This document shows positions 1 to 9,664 of a DNA stretch of 37,798 bases, one piece after another. Numbering within the stretch: the stretch's first letter is position 1; every line of letters begins with the position of its first letter. Both the position numbers and the translations under genes were made by a program. Source of the stretch: Bacteroidota bacterium (GTDB taxonomy: Bacteria > Bacteroidota > Bacteroidia > Chitinophagales > Saprospiraceae); NCBI GenBank assembly GCA_003648285.1, contig QMOR01000002.1, forward strand, positions 1-37,798, read 5' to 3'. The notes under the pieces were generated by a model. That model ran no database searches. It was not told the origin of the DNA and worked only from the letters and a program-made list of their open reading frames with translations.

Positions 1-3000
1 CGACGGCGTATAACGGTTATGTTCTGCGATCTGGCAGATTCTACAGGTCTGTCTCAAAAACTCGATCCGGAGGATCTTCGGGACGTGATTCGTGCGTATC
101 AGACTACAGCTGCAAATGTCATTCATAAATACGACGGCTACATTGCTCAATATCTGGGTGATGGATTGCTTGTCTATTTTGGTTGGCCTAAAGCACATGA
201 AAACGATGCCGAGCGAACAGTACTGACGGCTCTCGAAATTGTTCAGTCGATAAGTACGACACTAAATCCAAGGCTAAAGGAAAAGGATAATATTGAATTA
301 ACAGTAAGAATAGGAATCCATACAGGCTTGGTTGTGGTAGGAGAGATGGGCGGTGATGGACGATACGAAAACCTCGCCACAGGTGATACCGTAAATATTG
401 CGGCGCGCATAGAAAATTTAGCTGATCCGAATTCAATAATAATAAGCGAGGCGACCCATAAACTCGTGTATGAAATGTTTAATCTACAGGACCTTGGGAC
501 CCCATCGCTCAAGTGTGTAAGGACAGAGACTCGTGTGTATAAGGTATTGGGAACGGTCAGTCAGCTTGGAGCGTCAGTAGACGATGAGGTAAAGGGCGGG
601 CCTTTTCTTGTCGGGAGAGATGAAGAGATCGGTCTGTTGATTCGCAGGTGGGAACAGTGTAAACGAAATCTGGGACAGGTAGTTTTAATTAGTGGGACTG
701 CCGGAATTGGGAAGTCTGGATTGGTAGATTATATTCGAGCGGAAGTTCAAAACGCAAGCTTTCAATGCATCGAGATTCGGTGCTCGTCGTATCATCAGAA
801 CAGCGCCTATTTCCCTTTGATTATGGCACTTGAAAGTGCTGTTAAAATTGAACAGTCTGAGGCCGAAGAGCATAAACTCGGCAAGCTCGAACACTACCTT
901 AATTCGATTGGCCTGCCACTGGAAAACACATTCCCTTATTTATGCAAACTGCTTTCAATCAGGCCAGGTGAAAACTATGACTACCACAAGTCTTTTGCTC
1001 CTCAAAAACAAAAGCAACTCACATCTGATGCAATTGTAGCATGGTTGTTCAAGGTCGCCCAACAAAATCCTCTCCTGGCAATTTGGGAGGATTTGCATTG
1101 GGCAGATCCTTCGACTCTCGAAGTAGTTGGTTATGTCGTGGATCAAATTCCGACGGTGCCAATGCTTGCTGTTTACACGTTCAGACCTCAGTTCATACCA
1201 ACATGGAGACAGCATTCACATATTACTCCAATCACACTAAACGGGCTTGAATTAGAGCAAATAAAGGCACTAATTGTCCACTGGTCTGGCCAATTCGCAC
1301 TACCAGAAGAGGTGGTAACCCATATTGTCGATAAAACTGACGGGGTTCCTTTATTTATTGAGGAATTGACCAAGATGCTCCTTGATTCGGACATCTTGCG
1401 ACTTGATGGTGATAGATATGAGCTCACTGGTCCCCTCAATAGCCTTTCCATCCCGGATACATTGCAAGACTCACTTATGGCCAGGTTGGACCAACTAAGT
1501 ACTGCAAAGGAGATTGCGCAACTTGGTTCAGTGATTGGGCGGGAGTTTTCATACAAAAGCATAGAGGCCATCCATGCCGGAGCCAAGAAGAGCCTTGAAA
1601 GCGGCCTTGAAGAATTGTTGTCTGCCGAACTCCTGTATGTGAGAGGCAGAATCCCAAACGCGACATATACGTTTAAACATGCTCTGATCCAGGATGCGGC
1701 AAATAATACGCTACTCAGGTCGAAGCGTCAATCGATTCATTTAGCCATTGCAGATTTTTTAGAATCCAATCGCAACGAAGTAGGCCAGAATCAGCCCGAA
1801 ATCATCGCTCATCATTATACCGAAGGTCATGAGTATGAGAAGGCTTTGCAGTATTGGCTGAAGGCGGGAAGTTTCGCGAGACAAAATTCATCTCACTCTG
1901 AGGCAATCGCCCATGCCCAACGTGGCTTGCAGATCGTAGGAAAGCTCCCGGATGCTATGATGAGAGTCGATTGCGAACTCAATCTGCAACTCGCCCTGGG
2001 TACATCATTGATCGCGACAAAAAGTTTTGCATTCCCTCAGGTTGGCGAGACATATGAGCGAGCCAGAATTTTGGCGCAAGAAATTGGCGATCCTGAAAGA
2101 ATGTACGCAGTATTGTGGGGATTGTGTTCGTACAATATCACGCGCGCCAGCCATGAAGAGTCAAAGCAGGTGGGGGAGGACATGAGCAAACTGTCGATTA
2201 AGGGAAACGAAGGCATTTATATTGTTACCACTATTGGTCTTGGCATTCCCTTATATTCCCTGTCCTCTTTTACTGATTCAGTACATCATTTTGGTCTTGG
2301 AATACCTACGTATAGTAAGGATCATCACGATATGCATGTTCGTTTGTTTGGAATGGATATGGGAACTTTTGGTCGGTCTTTTGGAAGTCATGCCGCATGG
2401 CAAGCGGGACAAATTGATACATCACTGACCTGGTGCAACGAGGCGCTTGATATAGCCAATGAAGTTGCCCATCCATTCAGCAGGGCAGTGAGCGGGGCAT
2501 ATGCCGCAATGTTATTTCAGTTCAGACGGGATGTACCAGCGACACAACAGTTGGCTGCGTCAACGATCGCATTGACCAGGGAGCAACATTTTTCATACTA
2601 CCTGGCATGGGGAATGATCATACATGGGTGGTGTGTTGGAGTGCAGGGCAATCCTCTGGATGGCCAGAAACAGATAGAAAATGGACTTATCATGTTCAGA
2701 GATACAGGAAGCCGGCGCTCTTTGCCTTACTACATGTCATTATTGGCAGAAGTCCAGGCAATTTCGGGTCATGTTGAACAAGCGATATCGACGATTGACC
2801 GTGCTATCAAAGAAGCCGACTCTATTAATGAGCACTGGTGGTTTTCTGAATTGCATCGCATGAAAGGTGATTATTTGCAATTGACGTCGCCATCGCAGAT
2901 TGAGGATGCCATATCACTCTATCAAAAGGCACTCGATATCTGCCAGAAACAAGGAGCCCTCACCCAAAGCCTTCGCGCAGCCACTCAGCTGGCAAAATTG

Positions 3001-3135
3001 CATTCCGGCCAGCATCAACAACAAAAGGCGATTGATCTGTTGAAACCAATATATCACTCCTTCCAGGAAGGACATGATACCAGGGACTTGATCGATGCGA
3101 AGGAATTGCTCAGCTCACTTGGTGTTGACATTTAG
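1..3135 (+). CDS. Class III adenylate/guanylate cyclase domain + AAA-type ATPase + TPR protein (5'-truncated by window)
   Basis: Frame is open from base 1 (RRRITVMFCDLADSTGLS...). Cyclase motifs FCDLADST, YLGDGLLVYFGWP and GDTVNIAARIE; Walker A-like GTAGIGKSG; Walker B-like LLAIWEDLHWADPS; C-terminal helical TPR-like region. Confidence 0.9.
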   Translation, partial: RRRITVMFCDLADSTGLSQKLDPEDLRDVIRAYQTTAANVIHKYDGYIAQYLGDGLLVYFGWPKAHENDAERTVLTALEIVQSISTTLNPRLKEKDNIELTVRIGIHTGLVVVGEMGGDGRYENLATGDTVNIAARIENLADPNSIIISEATHKLVYEMFNLQDLGTPSLKCVRTETRVYKVLGTVSQLGASVDDEVKGGPFLVGRDEEIGLLIRRWEQCKRNLGQVVLISGTAGIGKSGLVDYIRAEVQNASFQCIEIRCSSYHQNSAYFPLIMALESAVKIEQSEAEEHKLGKLEHYLNSIGLPLENTFPYLCKLLSIRPGENYDYHKSFAPQKQKQLTSDAIVAWLFKVAQQNPLLAIWEDLHWADPSTLEVVGYVVDQIPTVPMLAVYTFRPQFIPTWRQHSHITPITLNGLELEQIKALIVHWSGQFALPEEVVTHIVDKTDGVPLFIEELTKMLLDSDILRLDGDRYELTGPLNSLSIPDTLQDSLMARLDQLSTAKEIAQLGSVIGREFSYKSIEAIHAGAKKSLESGLEELLSAELLYVRGRIPNATYTFKHALIQDAANNTLLRSKRQSIHLAIADFLESNRNEVGQNQPEIIAHHYTEGHEYEKALQYWLKAGSFARQNSSHSEAIAHAQRGLQIVGKLPDAMMRVDCELNLQLALGTSLIATKSFAFPQVGETYERARILAQEIGDPERMYAVLWGLCSYNITRASHEESKQVGEDMSKLSIKGNEGIYIVTTIGLGIPLYSLSSFTDSVHHFGLGIPTYSKDHHDMHVRLFGMDMGTFGRSFGSHAAWQAGQIDTSLTWCNEALDIANEVAHPFSRAVSGAYAAMLFQFRRDVPATQQLAASTIALTREQHFSYYLAWGMIIHGWCVGVQGNPLDGQKQIENGLIMFRDTGSRRSLPYYMSLLAEVQAISGHVEQAISTIDRAIKEADSINEHWWFSELHRMKGDYLQLTSPSQIEDAISLYQKALDICQKQGALTQSLRAATQLAKLHSGQHQQQKAIDLLKPIYHSFQEGHDTRDLIDAKELLSSLGVDI

Positions 3136-3333
3136 TTTTTCTTGAACACACATATTATTGTGATTGCTAGTTTTGCGAGACGGAAATTGCTATCGTAATG
3201 AGGAGTACGAGGTGGATTTGTACCTCGAAGATTTTACCAGCTAAGTGTTAAATACATGGAAGTATGTTTTTTCACACAATTTAATGAGCAATTTTAAACG
3301 TTTAGGAAAGTAATCACCAGACCTGAAAAACGT

Positions 3334-5061
3334 ATGAAACAATATCTCCTGGTCCTTGCAGTCTTGTTATCAGTCTTGAGTTGCAATCAGGACTTACTGG
3401 ATTTTAATCTATTTGACGCGAAAAGTGATGCGGTGTTTAGCGCCTTTGTCGAAGTGTTTTATGAGGACGGGAATCCCGCGAAGAACGCGCTGGTCATAGT
3501 GGACAAGATTTCAGTTCTGACAGATGCGTCGGGTATGGCATATATCAAGGATATCGAGATGGATTCGTCCGTTTATCTTGTCGTGAGCAAGGGTGATTAT
3601 TTTCATGCTTCGAGGCGCTTTACACCAATAAAGAATGAAGCTCAGTATATCAAAGTTGTTCTGTTAAGCGCTGAGCCGATTGGTCAACTACAAGCTCAGG
3701 ATGGTGGCGTCATGATTATAGACGAGAACGCCGAATTGGACTTTCCACCGAATGCCATCCAATATGCAAATGGCCTTTCATATTTCGGAACAGTATCCGT
3801 TAGTGCCAAATCCATTGCAGCCAATGACCCGGATATGTCCTTTAAAATGCCGGGTGATTTGATGGGTGAGGCTTTGGATGGCGAGACAGTAGCCTTGGGA
3901 AGTATGGGTATGGTAGCAGTTGAATTACGTGGGCAACACGGAGAAGTTTTACAAGTGAAGACAGGCATGCAGGTGGGATTAACGATACGTGTGCCAACGG
4001 AGCAGCAGGCAAGTGCCCCGGCCACAATTCCTTTATGGTATTTTGATGAGGACGCGGGAATTTGGAAAGAGGAGGGAGAGGCAACATTTATCCTCGATAA
4101 ATATGTTGGGTACGTCAGCCATTTTTCGTATTGGAATTGTGACGCAAGCTTTTCTTTAGTTGAATGGAATGCATCGTTTTATTATGAAAGTGGCCCCGCA
4201 TCAAATGTGACAGTTTGTATCACAATCATTTCTCTGAACACTACAAGGTGTGCGTATGCAAACAACCAAGGTGAGGTGAGGGGGAGTATACCGGCAGGTG
4301 AGCGGTTGTTGTTGGAGGTGTATGACAAATGTGGGGCGCCTGCGTTTTCGGGCGAAATTGGCCCATTTTCTGAACCTGCAACTACATACCAATCGCTTGA
4401 CGAAGAGTCACTGGGAGTGTTAAGCGTTACTGGAAAGGCCGTAGATTGCAACGGGCATGCGGTTGTAAATGGGTACGCTATAGTGAGAATCGGTGCATTG
4501 ACATCATACGCTGAACTTGATAAAAGCAATGGTGCATTTGAGATACGTGCTGCACATTGCGTTGAAGATGAAGTTTTGATTACAATAGTTGACGTAGAAG
4601 AATCCAGGCACAGCTTTATTCAGAAATACGAATATTCAAATACCATTAATGCTGGATCAATATCGGTATGTGACCCAGTGAGAGACCAGATTGTAATTGA
4701 TGTCGAAGGACTTGGAAAATTCGTGTTTCATGAAGTGCCAGCACGACTAGTCCGGGGATATACTTCGATAGGTATACCTGATAGTGTACCAATTAATACA
4801 GCGTACATATCTATGCAATTTGAAGGGCAATCGCAGGGAAATTTCAATGCGTGGATGACAGTGAATTTGGAATTGCCCGATGGAGAATTTATAAATATAC
4901 GCGGGAAAGAGAGAGGTGTAAATGTCTTCATTGCCAATTATGGAGAGGTCGGTGATTATGTCATTGGTACAATATCGGGAACTTTGAAGGAGTATAATTC
5001 TGGCACTGACGGCAAGGAGTATGAGTTCAATGGGACGATATCCGCACTGAGGGAGAGATAA
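3334..5061 (+). CDS. Secreted modular lipoprotein with carboxypeptidase-regulatory/beta-sandwich-like domains
   Basis: SPII signal MKQYLLVLAVLLSVLSC; repeated beta-rich segments (VEVFYEDGNPAKNALVIVDKISVLTDASGMAYI..., TGKAVDCNGHAVVNGYAIV...). Confidence 0.7.
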   Translation: MKQYLLVLAVLLSVLSCNQDLLDFNLFDAKSDAVFSAFVEVFYEDGNPAKNALVIVDKISVLTDASGMAYIKDIEMDSSVYLVVSKGDYFHASRRFTPIKNEAQYIKVVLLSAEPIGQLQAQDGGVMIIDENAELDFPPNAIQYANGLSYFGTVSVSAKSIAANDPDMSFKMPGDLMGEALDGETVALGSMGMVAVELRGQHGEVLQVKTGMQVGLTIRVPTEQQASAPATIPLWYFDEDAGIWKEEGEATFILDKYVGYVSHFSYWNCDASFSLVEWNASFYYESGPASNVTVCITIISLNTTRCAYANNQGEVRGSIPAGERLLLEVYDKCGAPAFSGEIGPFSEPATTYQSLDEESLGVLSVTGKAVDCNGHAVVNGYAIVRIGALTSYAELDKSNGAFEIRAAHCVEDEVLITIVDVEESRHSFIQKYEYSNTINAGSISVCDPVRDQIVIDVEGLGKFVFHEVPARLVRGYTSIGIPDSVPINTAYISMQFEGQSQGNFNAWMTVNLELPDGEFINIRGKERGVNVFIANYGEVGDYVIGTISGTLKEYNSGTDGKEYEFNGTISALRER

Positions 5062-5076
5062 AAATATTTACCCTGT

Positions 5077-6276
5077 CTAATCCCTGCTGCCATTCCTCTC
5101 TTTTCCAAAATCAAAGGACATATAATCACTTTCATCAGGCGGTCCAACGGCAAGAAGGAGAAAGGGATTCTTACCAAGCGAATAAATGACGGACGAAAAT
5201 GTAAATCCGCCTTTCTCCTTCAGGTGCGTACGACATACAGGGTGCTCATCACTGTCCCGTGAGCGAAGTGTCATTTGAATCGTTGATGCATTCAGTTCCA
5301 TATCAGAATCCATTCGGGACTGGACTGCAGCAAGACGCACCGCACTATTTGAATTCGTGACAAGTGGGGTCTCTAGCATATCAGGATGAAAGTCATCAAA
5401 CCATGGCTTAATGTCATCATTGACCAGTGGATGATTTGTGTGATAGACTGTGCCGTTCTTGTTTTTCGGTTGAAATCGGACGACCTTATTCGCGGACGCT
5501 TCAAAATCGAATACTTCATCTCCGATTCCAATGATATAATTCTGTCCTGAAGCGTGATCTACATTTTTAACAAAGTTCAGAGCAGATTTTCTGTCGTTTT
5601 GTGCAAGAATACCGCGAATCACAAAGGCAACCGGAAGGCCTGTAGAATTTGCTTTTAATTGCATGAGCGTGTTGACGCATGTCGCTATTCCGTGTTCATT
5701 CATGCCGTTCAGAACAATGAGCCCCGCATGGGTGAGTAGTATTTGATCAGGTATTTCGGCCCCTCCTTCAATGCGCATCAAGACCTGAAACCCATCCGTA
5801 TAGGTCTCGAGGTCCATGTTTTGTGCAACGTATGCAGGTGCACCGTTTATTGCTGGTACACCAAGTCCACTGCAATGATGATTCGCAATATCATTGACAT
5901 AGACCCAAAATTCGTCGAGTAAATTCAATACCAAAATGTCTTTGAATCTCTGCCCTGACCCTGCCGCGATGCCTTGTACTTCGTCCCACAAATCAGGGGT
6001 CCACTTTTTTATTGCACCTTCAAAATCGGCATATTCCAAAAATTCATTTAAGACTTCGTTAGCATCTCGGTTCAAGCCCCGTGTAGTATTGGTTTTCCAT
6101 TTGTCAACAATACTTGCGATGTCTTTGCCGAGTTGTTTGCCATGCTGCACACCGCGTTGGTAGCCATTCCCGGTCACCGTGATTTGCTTCAATGGGCGAT
6201 GAATTTTTACGGGTTGTGCACTTAGTATTAGGGTAAAGAACAGAGTGGCGAGAGTAATTGTGATACGTGATTTCAT
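5077..6276 (-). CDS. C45-family (acyl-CoA:6-APA acyltransferase-like) autoproteolytic Ntn hydrolase, exported
   Basis: Signal peptide MKSRITITLATLFFTLILSAQP; GYQRGVQHGKQLG; candidate nucleophile in NHHCSGLGVPA; QNMDLE and MNEHGIATCVNTL motifs. Start moved from 6309 to the internal Met. Confidence 0.75.
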   Translation of the reverse strand: MKSRITITLATLFFTLILSAQPVKIHRPLKQITVTGNGYQRGVQHGKQLGKDIASIVDKWKTNTTRGLNRDANEVLNEFLEYADFEGAIKKWTPDLWDEVQGIAAGSGQRFKDILVLNLLDEFWVYVNDIANHHCSGLGVPAINGAPAYVAQNMDLETYTDGFQVLMRIEGGAEIPDQILLTHAGLIVLNGMNEHGIATCVNTLMQLKANSTGLPVAFVIRGILAQNDRKSALNFVKNVDHASGQNYIIGIGDEVFDFEASANKVVRFQPKNKNGTVYHTNHPLVNDDIKPWFDDFHPDMLETPLVTNSNSAVRLAAVQSRMDSDMELNASTIQMTLRSRDSDEHPVCRTHLKEKGGFTFSSVIYSLGKNPFLLLAVGPPDESDYMSFDFGKERNGSRD

Positions 6277-6321
6277 TGCAATTGGTTTAATAATGTAATT
6301 CTTGCGCAAGTCCTGAGGGTG

Positions 6322-7446
6322 CTAAGATAAAAATGATTCGACTATCTGCACGAATTGAGACATGTGCTCCGGTTTTCCGATGCTTATCCTGATATGATTC
6401 TTCATGATTGGCCATTTCGTTATCATGACATTTTGTTCGCTGAGTTTCTCCACGACATCCGGTACAAAGTGTTCCGCCCTGGCATAGACAAAGTTTGTAG
6501 ACGATTTGTTATATGCGACTTTCCACTGGTCAAAAGCATCGTAAAGAATTTGTCGGCCCTTCGCATTTTCCGTAACGCACATTTTAATAAAACCGGGATC
6601 TTCGAGAGCGGCAAGAGCACCTGCAACTGATGCGACACTTGTAGCCATTCCATATCCATTGTGCCGTTTGGATAATTCAGAGATATTAATGTTTTGCGAG
6701 ACGGCGTAGCCCAGGCGCATTCCTGCCAGTCCATATGCTTTCGAAAAAGTTCGGCAGACTATGAGGTTGGGTAATTCCTTCACAAGAGGCATCATGCTGG
6801 CTTTTGCACCATGACTGGAAAACTCGATGTATGCTTCGTCAACGCAAATCAAAACATTTTCCGGCACGCTACGGCAAAATGAGCGAAGGGATTCAGGATC
6901 CACCTCGGTAGACGTCGGGTTATTGGGATTGCAAATAAAAAGCAATCTGGTATTGGGGCCAATACTCTTCAGAACGGCATTTAGATCAAGCCGGTCTTCA
7001 TTGTCAAGTGGGACATGTTTGACACTTGCTCCACTAACTTTACCAAAATGCATCATAGTGGGAAATGAGGGCCAGGGAGTGACAATTTCGCCACTGAGCA
7101 ATCCCGCGTGCTGACCCAGCAGACTCAAGACTTCTGTTGATCCTGCCGTGATCATCACTTCTTCATTTTTCACGCCAAGTTTAGTTGCAATGGCCTCAAT
7201 CAATTTGTTATTGAGGGCGTCGGGATATCGGTTTGCACTCTTGAGAGCTTTTGTGGCAGCCTCGAGAGCGCTTTGCGATGGACCATATGGATTTTCATTC
7301 CAATTGAGTCGCAAGAGTTCTTTAAAGGCATATGTGCTCGTTGGCGTTTCGCCAAAATCAAATGCCAAGGCACGCGACCCGATCAGAACTGCGGTGGATG
7401 CAAGGAGGCTTTTCTGAAGCCATTTGCGGCGTGAGATGTTTTGCAT
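6322..7446 (-). CDS. Histidinol-phosphate aminotransferase-like PLP enzyme with Tat-type signal
   Basis: N-term MQNISRRKWLQKSLLASTAVLIGSRALAF; LNWNENPYGPS; CNPNNPTST; PLP-lysine motif TFSKAYGLAGMRLGYA. Confidence 0.88.
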   Translation of the reverse strand: MQNISRRKWLQKSLLASTAVLIGSRALAFDFGETPTSTYAFKELLRLNWNENPYGPSQSALEAATKALKSANRYPDALNNKLIEAIATKLGVKNEEVMITAGSTEVLSLLGQHAGLLSGEIVTPWPSFPTMMHFGKVSGASVKHVPLDNEDRLDLNAVLKSIGPNTRLLFICNPNNPTSTEVDPESLRSFCRSVPENVLICVDEAYIEFSSHGAKASMMPLVKELPNLIVCRTFSKAYGLAGMRLGYAVSQNINISELSKRHNGYGMATSVASVAGALAALEDPGFIKMCVTENAKGRQILYDAFDQWKVAYNKSSTNFVYARAEHFVPDVVEKLSEQNVMITKWPIMKNHIRISIGKPEHMSQFVQIVESFLS

Positions 7447-7498
7447 GATGTAGTTGTTGTTGTGATTTTTTAGTTAATCAAATTTCGCCCTTCGAATC

Positions 7499-7584
7499 CT
7501 GTCACCCCTTCGGGGTTTTGTGCTTGGGTGCAAGTCTCCAGTTATCATTCTGTCACCCCTTCTGGGTTTTGCGCTGCGGTGGGC
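7499..7584. repeat. Two ~34-bp direct repeats (51-bp period) containing a small hairpin
   Basis: CTGTCACCCCTTCGGGGTTTTGTGCTTGGGTGC (7499-) and CTGTCACCCCTTCTGGGTTTTGCGCTGCGGTGGGC (7550-); the first contains ACCCC-TTC-GGGGT followed by TTT. Confidence 0.75.
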
Positions 7585-7622
7585 ATTGCACTCCTGCACT
7601 CCTTAACTCCTCCACTCCTCCA

Positions 7623-9308
7623 CTACTTTTTCCATCCAGGGCCTCTCACAACCATTCCTGGTCGTGCACCAGTATGCGCACCATCGTCCAATACCAACGT
7701 CCCATTTACGATGACATACTGCATACCTGTCGCATATTGATGCGGGTTGTCAAACGTCGCATGATCACTTATTGTGGCGGGATCAAAAATCGCCAGATCA
7801 GCATAATACGACTCCTTCAACGCACCGCGGCTTTTGATCTTCAGATTTGTGGCGGGCAATGTTGTGAGTTTATAAATTGCTTCTTCAAGAGGAATGACCT
7901 TTTCTTCCCTGACGTACTTGCCAAGCAATCGTGCGAAGTTACCATAGGCACGCGGATGAGGATTGTAATTTGTAAACGGCTCTACCGGTGCGATGGAGCC
8001 AGCATCGGACCCAAAGCTCATATACGGCAGTTTCATTTGGCGTTTGACATTCTCCTCTGACATGAGGAAGTAGACGGTACCCACCCGACTGCTATCCTGG
8101 ATGACAAGGTCAATAGCTGTTTCTTCAGGTGATGTGCCGCGCAATTTTGATATCTCGGCGAGGGATTTTCCGGTGTATTTTCGCAGTGAATCACTCCTGA
8201 ATCCAACGAGTAGCAAGTTCTCGGCAGTCCCTGCTGCGAAGTAGAGGTTTTCCCAACCGTCACCAGGTGCCTGCATTTCTTTCATGACCTTTTTTCGGAT
8301 GGCAGGATCTTGCAGCCTCCGTGCCCACTCTCCATAGCCACCTTCCTGCACCCATGGTGGCATTGCCGCGTCAAGCCCGGTTGCACCTGCGATATAGTTA
8401 TACATATCAGTTGTGATGTGCAGGCCGGCAGCCCGTGCGGAATCAATCTTGGCAATAGCGGCCTCCAGCTTGTGCCAGTTGTGCTTGCCACCAGCTTTCA
8501 GATGATAGATCTCGGCTGCAATCTCGGCCTCCGAGGCAATTGTCAGCAGTTCATCAATCGCCTCAAGCCACCTGTCACCTTCACTGCGTAAATGTGTAAT
8601 ATACATGCCATCATAGTCAGAAGCTACTTTGCACAATGCAATGAGCTCATCGGTTTGAGCATAAAAGGCAGGGGCGTAAATTAGCGACGACCCAATCCCC
8701 AAAGCCCCATCTTCCATTGCTTGGCGGGCAAGTGCTTTCATGCGCAAGAGCTCCTCGTCAGTGGGAGGGCGGTTTGCCTCACCAAGTTCGTGAATGCGCA
8801 AAGTAGTAGCTCCGACAAATGACGCAACATTGGGCGAAACACCTCGTCGCACAAGTGATTCAAGATATTCATCAAGCGTTGTCCAGTCGATGTCGTATTT
8901 CACATCCTTCATAAAAGCCAAAGCTTCTTCCTTCATCTGAGGGTTCATTGGACCCATCGACCATCCTTCGCCCATGATTTCCAGGGTGACACCCTGACGA
9001 ATATCACTCTCTGAATTGCCATCGACAATCAATGATTCCGTAGCCCAACTCAGCATGTTGATAAAACCAGGTGCAACTGCAAGCCCTGTTGCGTCGATTT
9101 CAGTTTTTCCTATGGCATTGCCAAGGTCTCCGATAGCAGCGATTTTATTGTCATTGATGCCTACACTACCGGTGAAAGGAGTATTCCCTGAGCCATCGTA
9201 AATGGTACCGTTCCTGATTAGAATGTCGTATTCTATTGGTGAGTTACAACTTGTTAGCAGCAGGGCAGACAAGAGCACCATAAACAGCGTTGAATTGAGT
9301 GTTTTCAT
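7623..9308 (-). CDS. D-aminoacylase / N-acyl-D-amino-acid deacylase-like amidohydrolase lipoprotein
   Basis: SPII signal MKTLNSTLFMVLLSALLLTSC; amidohydrolase layout DILIRNGTIYDGSGNTPFTGSVGINDNKIAAIG, APGFIN, THLRSEGD, FGSDAGS; C-terminal ATNLKIKSRGALKESYYADLAIFDP. Confidence 0.85.
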   Translation of the reverse strand: MKTLNSTLFMVLLSALLLTSCNSPIEYDILIRNGTIYDGSGNTPFTGSVGINDNKIAAIGDLGNAIGKTEIDATGLAVAPGFINMLSWATESLIVDGNSESDIRQGVTLEIMGEGWSMGPMNPQMKEEALAFMKDVKYDIDWTTLDEYLESLVRRGVSPNVASFVGATTLRIHELGEANRPPTDEELLRMKALARQAMEDGALGIGSSLIYAPAFYAQTDELIALCKVASDYDGMYITHLRSEGDRWLEAIDELLTIASEAEIAAEIYHLKAGGKHNWHKLEAAIAKIDSARAAGLHITTDMYNYIAGATGLDAAMPPWVQEGGYGEWARRLQDPAIRKKVMKEMQAPGDGWENLYFAAGTAENLLLVGFRSDSLRKYTGKSLAEISKLRGTSPEETAIDLVIQDSSRVGTVYFLMSEENVKRQMKLPYMSFGSDAGSIAPVEPFTNYNPHPRAYGNFARLLGKYVREEKVIPLEEAIYKLTTLPATNLKIKSRGALKESYYADLAIFDPATISDHATFDNPHQYATGMQYVIVNGTLVLDDGAHTGARPGMVVRGPGWKK

Positions 9309-9512
9309 TTTATACGTCTTATATATCGACATAAGTTACAGAATTATGCCTTTCGTATCGAGTTTCCATGGATTGTGATAATCATGGCATTGGCGATTGA
9401 TTCGGTTTTTGCATTGTTGGGTGTTGGATTTCAAACGCATAAGGTGGTAGGTTTAGATCCTTCGAAGACTTTCAAGTATGAGTGACTAGTAAGGGAGATA
9501 GTTTAGGATGGG

Positions 9513-9548
9513 GTTTCTTTTGTCGCTATTGTTTCTTTTGTCGCTGTT
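9513..9548. repeat. 18-bp tandem duplication
   Basis: GTTTCTTTTGTCGCTATT (9513-9530) followed by GTTTCTTTTGTCGCTGTT (9531-9548), 17/18 identical. Confidence 0.9.
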
Positions 9549-9664
9549 TTGTGAAAATTTGGAATTCGATTTTTCAATGAATGTTATCATGCTGTGTCGT
9601 TAAATAGTAGTCATAACGTTGTCACTGTCACTAAAGGGTCGTTTCTAAATTGTAACTTTACTAA

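Noticed and set aside
7518-8060. 180-aa plus-strand ORF
   Set aside because: Antisense to the D-aminoacylase-like gene, with low-complexity Cys/Arg-rich translation, no family motifs, and a start inside the intergenic repeats.
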